NCBI GenBank assembly: GCA_038078755.1 | Contig: JBBTSQ010000044.1 | Span: forward strand, 1 to 6,103 | Source: JBBTSQ01 sp038078755 | GTDB lineage: Bacteria > Patescibacteriota > Minisyncoccia > Phycocordibacterales > JBAYGS01 | Direction of reading: 5' to 3' | Length of the DNA: 6,103 bases | Shown here: in pieces, positions 5,032 to 6,103 of the stretch | Numbering within the stretch: position 1 is the first letter of the stretch | How the letters are laid out: every line of letters begins with the position of its first letter | Notes under the pieces: model-generated | Databases searched by the model: none | What the model was told of the DNA's origin: nothing | The model's input: only the letters and a program-made list of their open reading frames with translations | Made by a program: the position numbers and the translations under genes

Positions 5032-5120
5032 GGAGGCGTCGCATAGTTGGTCTAGTGCGGTCGTCTTGAAAACGACTGTCCTGCAAGGGACCGTGAGTTC
5101 GAATCTCACCGCCTCCGCCA
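5032..5120 (+). tRNA. tRNA-Ser(TGA) with encoded CCA
   Basis: The acceptor stem GGAGGCG (5032-5038) pairs fully with CGCCTCC (5110-5116), followed by discriminator G and genomic CCA (5118-5120). The anticodon stem GTCGT/ACGAC encloses loop CTTGAAA with anticodon TGA at 5067-5069. A long variable arm with a GTCC/GGAC stem, as expected for class II serine tRNAs, precedes the T arm GTGAG-TTCGAAT-CTCAC. Total length with CCA is 89 nt. It reads UCN serine codons, mainly UCA. It separates the HNH gene from the membrane protein; tRNA-Ser genes are common integration sites, but no repeated 3' end copy is seen inside this window. Confidence 0.97.
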
Positions 5121-5183
5121 GAAGCGAATTGGTTCTATATTTATTATCTCTTACTTTACTGTAATCTTTTATCTTTTAAAATA

Positions 5184-6103
5184 ATGAGAAACAATGCTGT
5201 AATAGGTGGGGTAATCGTACTTATTTTCGCCAGTCTCAGTGCATTTCTTAGCTCTTCTCCAATCATTTGGATTGGTGGATTTATATGGGGTATAAGTTTA
5301 ATTGCTCAGGGTTCCAACAAACAAACATACAGTAGTTATTCTTATGTGGGAGGTAAATATATGGAAAAAGAAATCACCACTTGTTCTAACTGCGGACAAA
5401 GGTTAAATATTCCTAAAGACCGACAAAAATATACAGATATAAAATGTTCTAATTGCCACCAGAGCCCATTTTTGAGTTTATCAAATAGTAAAAATTGGGT
5501 GGCAAGGAATCTCAAAAAAGTATTTAGCAACAAAATCAATACTATTCTTTTTCTCTCAATAATCGCTATCGCTGCATATATTTATTATTTATCAACTTAT
5601 TCTGAGAATGTAGTTACTCCTCCAATTATTCAAACAAATACCGCACCAGCCGAAATTAAGCCTGCTTCTTTGGTGACTAAAGCGGCTCACGATCCCATCT
5701 CACTACCAACGGGAACAATAATTAAAAAGAATTCTTCATACTTACAAGGATATGGGGAATTGAATATAAAGAATGGAACAAATAATGATGCTGTAGCAAA
5801 ACTCGTTGTTGGCAGTAGTTCTATATTCAGCGTTTACATCAAAGCCAATAGTACCTACACAATAAAAGATATATCAGATGGAAATTATCGTCTATATTTT
5901 GCACTAGGAAAAGACTGGGATACTACTAATAAAGTATTCTTGCAAAACCCCCATCCAACAAAATTTGATGAGATATTTGATTTTTATACACGAGTCACTT
6001 ACGACGGAAATTACGAAAATACCCGCTACGGTGCTTACGAAGTTACTTTAAACTCGGTACTGGGTGGAAACGCAAGGACATCTGGTGTAGATCTCGCTGA
6101 ATT
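5184..6103 (+). CDS. Membrane protein with zinc ribbon and C-terminal beta-rich domain, cut by right edge
   Basis: An open frame runs from ATG 5184 to the end (306 codons, no stop). In order: two hydrophobic segments (about 5-24 and 26-42), a Ser/Tyr-rich link, a zinc ribbon (C67-x2-C70 and C88-x2-C91), a basic stretch, a third membrane helix (about 118-137), a Pro/Thr-rich linker (about 142-165) and a likely beta-rich domain (166-306) with LNIKNGTNNDAVAKLVVG, DGNYRLYFALGKDWD and LGGNARTSGVD. The ribbon would be cytoplasmic and the last domain outside. I recall similar C-terminal domains in uncharacterised bacterial proteins, without a known function. A second start, ATG 5361 (codon 60), has GGGAGG 7 nt upstream and would give a protein starting at the zinc ribbon. 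The gene may share a transcript with tRNA-Ser. Confidence 0.75.
   Translation, partial: MRNNAVIGGVIVLIFASLSAFLSSSPIIWIGGFIWGISLIAQGSNKQTYSSYSYVGGKYMEKEITTCSNCGQRLNIPKDRQKYTDIKCSNCHQSPFLSLSNSKNWVARNLKKVFSNKINTILFLSIIAIAAYIYYLSTYSENVVTPPIIQTNTAPAEIKPASLVTKAAHDPISLPTGTIIKKNSSYLQGYGELNIKNGTNNDAVAKLVVGSSSIFSVYIKANSTYTIKDISDGNYRLYFALGKDWDTTNKVFLQNPHPTKFDEIFDFYTRVTYDGNYENTRYGAYEVTLNSVLGGNARTSGVDLAE
5348..5363 (+). promoter_or_regulatory. Shine-Dalgarno site before an internal ATG
   Basis: GGGAGG at 5348-5353 stands 7 nt before ATG 5361, ideal spacing. It is the only strong Shine-Dalgarno site before a plausible start in the window. It lies in frame inside the longer open frame from 5184, so it may mark the true start or a second shorter product that begins with the zinc ribbon and lacks the first two membrane segments. 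Confidence 0.5.

Noticed and set aside
5121..5183. Terminator after tRNA-Ser
   Set aside because: T-rich stretches exist but the only hairpin found is 4 bp (AGAA/TTCT), too weak to support a call.
5342..5539. Minus-strand open frame opposite the zinc ribbon
   Set aside because: The plus-strand frame here is open for 306 codons and has paired CxxC motifs, so the antisense frame is a shadow.

Overview
The window looks like a piece of a Candidate Phyla Radiation (Patescibacteria) genome, most likely a Parcubacteria-type lineage. This is inferred from gene content and protein style: a compact pilM-pilN-pilO block whose PilM starts with an FFPVPDF-type lead-in, a RuvX with a PEF/SS active-site variant, a free-standing EMAP-type tRNA-binding protein, spacers filled with 7-nt periodic repeats, and genes that lack Shine-Dalgarno sites. 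No species call can be made from sequence reading alone.

Left part (1-2700), minus strand: the 5' part of a tRNA-Arg(TCT) runs off the left edge. Upstream of it lies a type IV pilus inner-membrane operon read right to left: pilM (cytoplasmic actin-like), pilN and pilO (single-pass assembly proteins), then a small single-pass protein. Gene spacing is 5 nt, a 4-nt ATGA overlap and 1 nt. The operon ends in a strong GC-rich hairpin followed by T5. These products would form the PilMNO platform linking the cytoplasmic motor to the pilus across the membrane.

Middle part (2700-4515), minus strand: a two-gene unit of a tRNA-binding OB-fold protein followed 19 nt later by a DedA membrane protein, then ruvX further upstream. 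The tRNA-binding gene carries an in-frame insert of about 59 codons that splits the OB fold and holds three perfect or near-perfect stem-loops. The spacers after dedA and after ruvX each hold an imperfect inverted repeat of 7-nt-periodic sequence, and in both cases one arm runs over the stop codon of the gene.

Right part (4500-6103), plus strand and visibly more AT-rich: an HNH endonuclease with two Cys-rich zinc-binding modules in front, transcribed divergently from ruvX; a complete tRNA-Ser(TGA) with encoded CCA; and a large membrane protein with a zinc ribbon and a putative outer beta-rich domain, cut by the right edge. This half looks like accessory DNA beside a tRNA gene.

Two things run through the window. 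Several genes have a TATACT -10 box only 6-8 nt before the start codon, which points to leaderless mRNAs. Heptanucleotide-periodic repeats of unrelated sequence occur in three different spacers.
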